From an uncultured Chthonomonas sp. (GTDB taxonomy: Bacteria; Armatimonadota; Chthonomonadetes; Chthonomonadales; CAJBBX01): a DNA stretch of 64,000 nucleotides. Made by a program: the position numbers and the translations under genes. The notes below the pieces were generated by a model. That model did no database searches. It was given only the letters and a program-made list of their open reading frames with translations, and had not been told where the DNA came from. The stretch's first letter is position 1. Each line of letters opens with the position of its first letter. This document shows, piece after piece, positions 61,719 through 64,000 of the stretch. The DNA is taken from contig CAJBBX010000066.1 of the NCBI GenBank assembly GCA_903951425.1, forward strand, positions 42,283-106,282, given 5' to 3'.

Positions 61719-64000
61719 ATGACCAAGAGGGCCATTCCGGAGGGGTGCCTTGTCGCGCCGAGAACACGCCCCCGGCACATCGGCAAGGCCATCAAGGTAT
61801 GCGGTCACAGTGTGACCGTCGAGTGGTTTCTTTCGGTGGCTGACCGCGCTACTGAGCGCTTTTCCGCCGCGGAACTGGCGCGCGCGGGTCTCGAGCCCCA
61901 AACACGCTGCTACGTCAGTGATGAGTATGGTTCGCAGTGGCGGATGGGCCGTGTGATGGGCGTTAGTGTCTGCAAAGACGGAACGGGGCTTGAATACCAG
62001 GTCGACTTCCCCAATGGCCAAGCAGCGTATGTCGGGGAGGAGAACGTGTATGTCCGGGTCCCCGGAGCCAGTGCGGACCCCGTGGACACCCTGATTTGCA
62101 GAGGACAAGAGACCCCTTATTTCCACGAGCGGCGTGGTGCGTTTGTGCGCTCTCTGATCGAGCAACGTGCCGCATCGGCCGGCCTATCTGCGTTGGTCTC
62201 GGCCAGCATTCGGCTGTACCGACATCAGGTGGAGGCCGTCCGCAAGGTCCTGCAGGATCCGGTGCTACGGTATCTTCTCGCTGATGAGGTGGGTTTAGGC
62301 AAGACAATCGAGGCCGGGGTTGTGATCCGCCAGGTCCTGCTGGACGACCCAGATGCTCGGGCTCTGGTTCTTGTGCCAGGTGCTCTTGTGTCCCAATGGC
62401 GTGCGGAGTTGTGTGGGAAGTTCCGGTTGCGCGAGGATGACGGGCGTCTGACAGTCGGTCCATACAGCGATGCGCATCGGTACGGAGATGCAAGCCCTGC
62501 CTTGGTCGTTATCGACGAGGCACATCATGTGGCGGCAAGTGCCAGGCATCCAGAGGGGCGGGCGCTGTTCGATCAGTTCGCATGTCTGGCTCATCGATCT
62601 ACTGGTCTGCTTCTGTTGTCGGCTACCCCTGCTCTTCATAATGAGCAGGACTTCCTCGCGATGCTCCATCTCCTGGATCCAGCCACTTACGCACTCAGCG
62701 ATCTCGACGGGTTCCGCCGGATGGTGGACTCCAGACAACCGATCGGTCAGCTCCTCCTGGCGTTCCGTGAAGGGGTGCCGCGTGTTCGGGTCCGGCGCAT
62801 GCTATCCCGCGTCCGGGAACTGCTATCCCATGACGTAGCAGTTCTCGAGTTCTGCCAGCAACTAGAGGCTTGTTGCGCCCAGGAGGAGTACCCGGAAGCG
62901 TTGGCCGACAGCCTGGTCCGCGCCATCCGCGTACGGGTCTGTGAGACGCACCGTGTGTACCGGCGGATGGTGCGAACCTCCCGTGCCCAGTTGGCCGACG
63001 ATGTGCTCTGTGACCGAGCGTCCGATCCAAAGCGAGTGCCGATTGTGGAGGAGTACAGCACCGACGAACGGTATGCTGCGGTCCATGATGCCCTGGAGGA
63101 ATGGCGACTCGCAGCGGTGGCACACATCCTATCGTTCGACGAGAACGCTCGGCCGGGCATGGAGAGTGGGCTGGCGATGGTGCTTCAGGCTCTCGCGGAG
63201 TGTTCCGCCACCTGGTTACCAATGCTAGTGGCCGCTGCAGACTGCAGATTGCGTGGAGACCCGTTCTCCGAGCGTCACCTTGAACTCCTTGGGGCCGATC
63301 TCCTCGGCGCACTGCTGGGCACTCCTCTGTTCCCAAGCGAGGACGTGATTCTCTGCGCTATGCGACGCGAGGCCGAACGGGGTACTGATGGGGAGGACCA
63401 GATTGAGATCCTGGTCCAGAGCGTACGCAACAGCCGGCACTGGCGGATCAACCGATGCGCCGTCATGACGAGTCACACGGCTGTAGCCAAGGAGATAGTC
63501 CGTAGACTTGGGGCCGAACCCAGGTCGGCAGACGTCCTAACGCACCTAGCTACCGATGACCGGGAGGCAGCGCAGGACCACCTTGAACGGTTATCGACCG
63601 AAGCAGGACCTGTGTGCTTGGTATCGGACTTCACCGGCGAAGAGGGCCTGAACCTCCAGAGCGTCGAGTTGCTGTTCCACTTCGATCTGCCATGGGACCC
63701 CAATCGGCTTGAGCAGCGGATCGGAAGGCTGGATCGTATTGGCAGGACAGCCGAGGTTAGGGCCCGTGTCCTCCTCGGCTACGAGGGGGACGATTCCCTG
63801 CACGAGGCATGGTACCGCGTGCTCCGGGACGGCTTCAGGATCTTCTCAGCATCCGTTGCCGATCTGCAGTTCTTCATTAACAGGGCGATGCCAGGATTGC
63901 GGCGGCGGGCGCTTTACGAGGGAGCGTCGGGCCTGCAACTGGCGATTCCGGAGCTTCAGGCGGGCATCGAGCATGAGCGCCAGTTGCTGGCAGAGCAGTC
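61719..64000 (+). CDS. dpdE: DpdE, SNF2-type helicase of the Dpd system (3' truncated)
   Basis: At least 760 residues, running off the window. A small N-terminal beta domain (CYVSDEYGSQWRMGRVMGVS, DFPNGQAAYVGEENVYVRV) is followed by SNF2-type helicase lobes. Walker A is LLADEVGLGKTIEAG (about 187), the DEAH box VVIDEAHHVA (about 262), SATPAL is motif III, and motif VI is RLEQRIGRLDRIGR (about 663). It matches DpdE, which with DpdF-K forms the restriction arm against DNA lacking 7-deazaguanine. Linked to the preQ0 genes, which supports the call. ATG 61719 has no strong ribosome site. Confidence 0.87.
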   Translation, partial: MTKRAIPEGCLVAPRTRPRHIGKAIKVCGHSVTVEWFLSVADRATERFSAAELARAGLEPQTRCYVSDEYGSQWRMGRVMGVSVCKDGTGLEYQVDFPNGQAAYVGEENVYVRVPGASADPVDTLICRGQETPYFHERRGAFVRSLIEQRAASAGLSALVSASIRLYRHQVEAVRKVLQDPVLRYLLADEVGLGKTIEAGVVIRQVLLDDPDARALVLVPGALVSQWRAELCGKFRLREDDGRLTVGPYSDAHRYGDASPALVVIDEAHHVAASARHPEGRALFDQFACLAHRSTGLLLLSATPALHNEQDFLAMLHLLDPATYALSDLDGFRRMVDSRQPIGQLLLAFREGVPRVRVRRMLSRVRELLSHDVAVLEFCQQLEACCAQEEYPEALADSLVRAIRVRVCETHRVYRRMVRTSRAQLADDVLCDRASDPKRVPIVEEYSTDERYAAVHDALEEWRLAAVAHILSFDENARPGMESGLAMVLQALAECSATWLPMLVAAADCRLRGDPFSERHLELLGADLLGALLGTPLFPSEDVILCAMRREAERGTDGEDQIEILVQSVRNSRHWRINRCAVMTSHTAVAKEIVRRLGAEPRSADVLTHLATDDREAAQDHLERLSTEAGPVCLVSDFTGEEGLNLQSVELLFHFDLPWDPNRLEQRIGRLDRIGRTAEVRARVLLGYEGDDSLHEAWYRVLRDGFRIFSASVADLQFFINRAMPGLRRRALYEGASGLQLAIPELQAGIEHERQLLAEQ

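Noticed and set aside
48574..64000. Complete prophage
   Set aside because: No capsid, terminase, portal, tail, lysis or integrase gene is present in the visible part.

Overview
The window is 64 kb of high-GC bacterial DNA. The first 48 kb look like chromosome of a free-living bacterium with a large secreted glycoside hydrolase repertoire. It carries DUF6785-type membrane proteins, an NPCBM-GH27 alpha-galactosidase, a DUF1559-like protein with the C-terminal DG motif, and no SusC/D genes. This set fits Armatimonadota or a relative (Planctomycetota, Chloroflexota are alternatives); that assignment is inference and no rRNA is present to fix it.

Layout: 0-7 kb holds a truncated DUF6785 protein, a GH27 enzyme and, on the minus strand, a zinc-ribbon/DUF1559-like gene followed by an NfeD-like gene and flotillin. 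7-14.5 kb holds an ACT-domain protein, aspartate kinase and the first part of an F-type ATP synthase operon (two small I-like proteins, a, c, b, b', delta, alpha), which stops at a strong terminator directly after alpha. 14.5-19.4 kb encodes an AKR-like barrel protein, a giant secreted hydrolase and an SGNH esterase. 19.5-22.8 kb is cysK-metB-Rrf2 plus a GNAT enzyme. 22.8-26.6 kb has a CarH-like B12/MerR regulator and an ECF sigma/anti-sigma/STN-zinc-ribbon/PhnE-like operon. 26.8-32.9 kb has two more large secreted enzymes.

32.9-39.1 kb is one tightly overlapping plus-strand operon: a nitrile-hydratase-leader-like (NHLP) protein, an NHLP-STAS fusion, a STAS protein, a TPP enzyme, a THEP1-like NTPase and a complete ECF-type transporter (double ATPase, S-like, T). 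Facing it, 39.0-48.1 kb is a minus-strand operon: sensor kinase, response regulator-PP2C phosphatase, NADH-module subunit, molybdenum formate dehydrogenase, RsbW-like kinase, STAS antagonist and MobA. Together they look like a partner-switching network wired around formate oxidation and an uptake system.

A tRNA-Val (CAC) at 48.3 kb marks the change to an accessory island that runs off the right edge. The island has AT-rich intergenic DNA and many small genes of unknown function. It carries a recombination set (RecJ, Rad52-type annealing protein, Gam-like protein), a SWIM zinc-finger protein, an iteron-like repeat region with nested palindromes, and a ParB-DNA methyltransferase fusion. It then carries queC-queE-queD-folE2-dpdE, that is, a full preQ0 pathway followed by the SNF2-type DpdE of the 7-deazaguanine DNA modification (Dpd) system. 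No integrase, capsid, terminase or DpdA transglycosylase is visible in the window, so whether the island is a prophage, plasmid-like element or defence island is unresolved.
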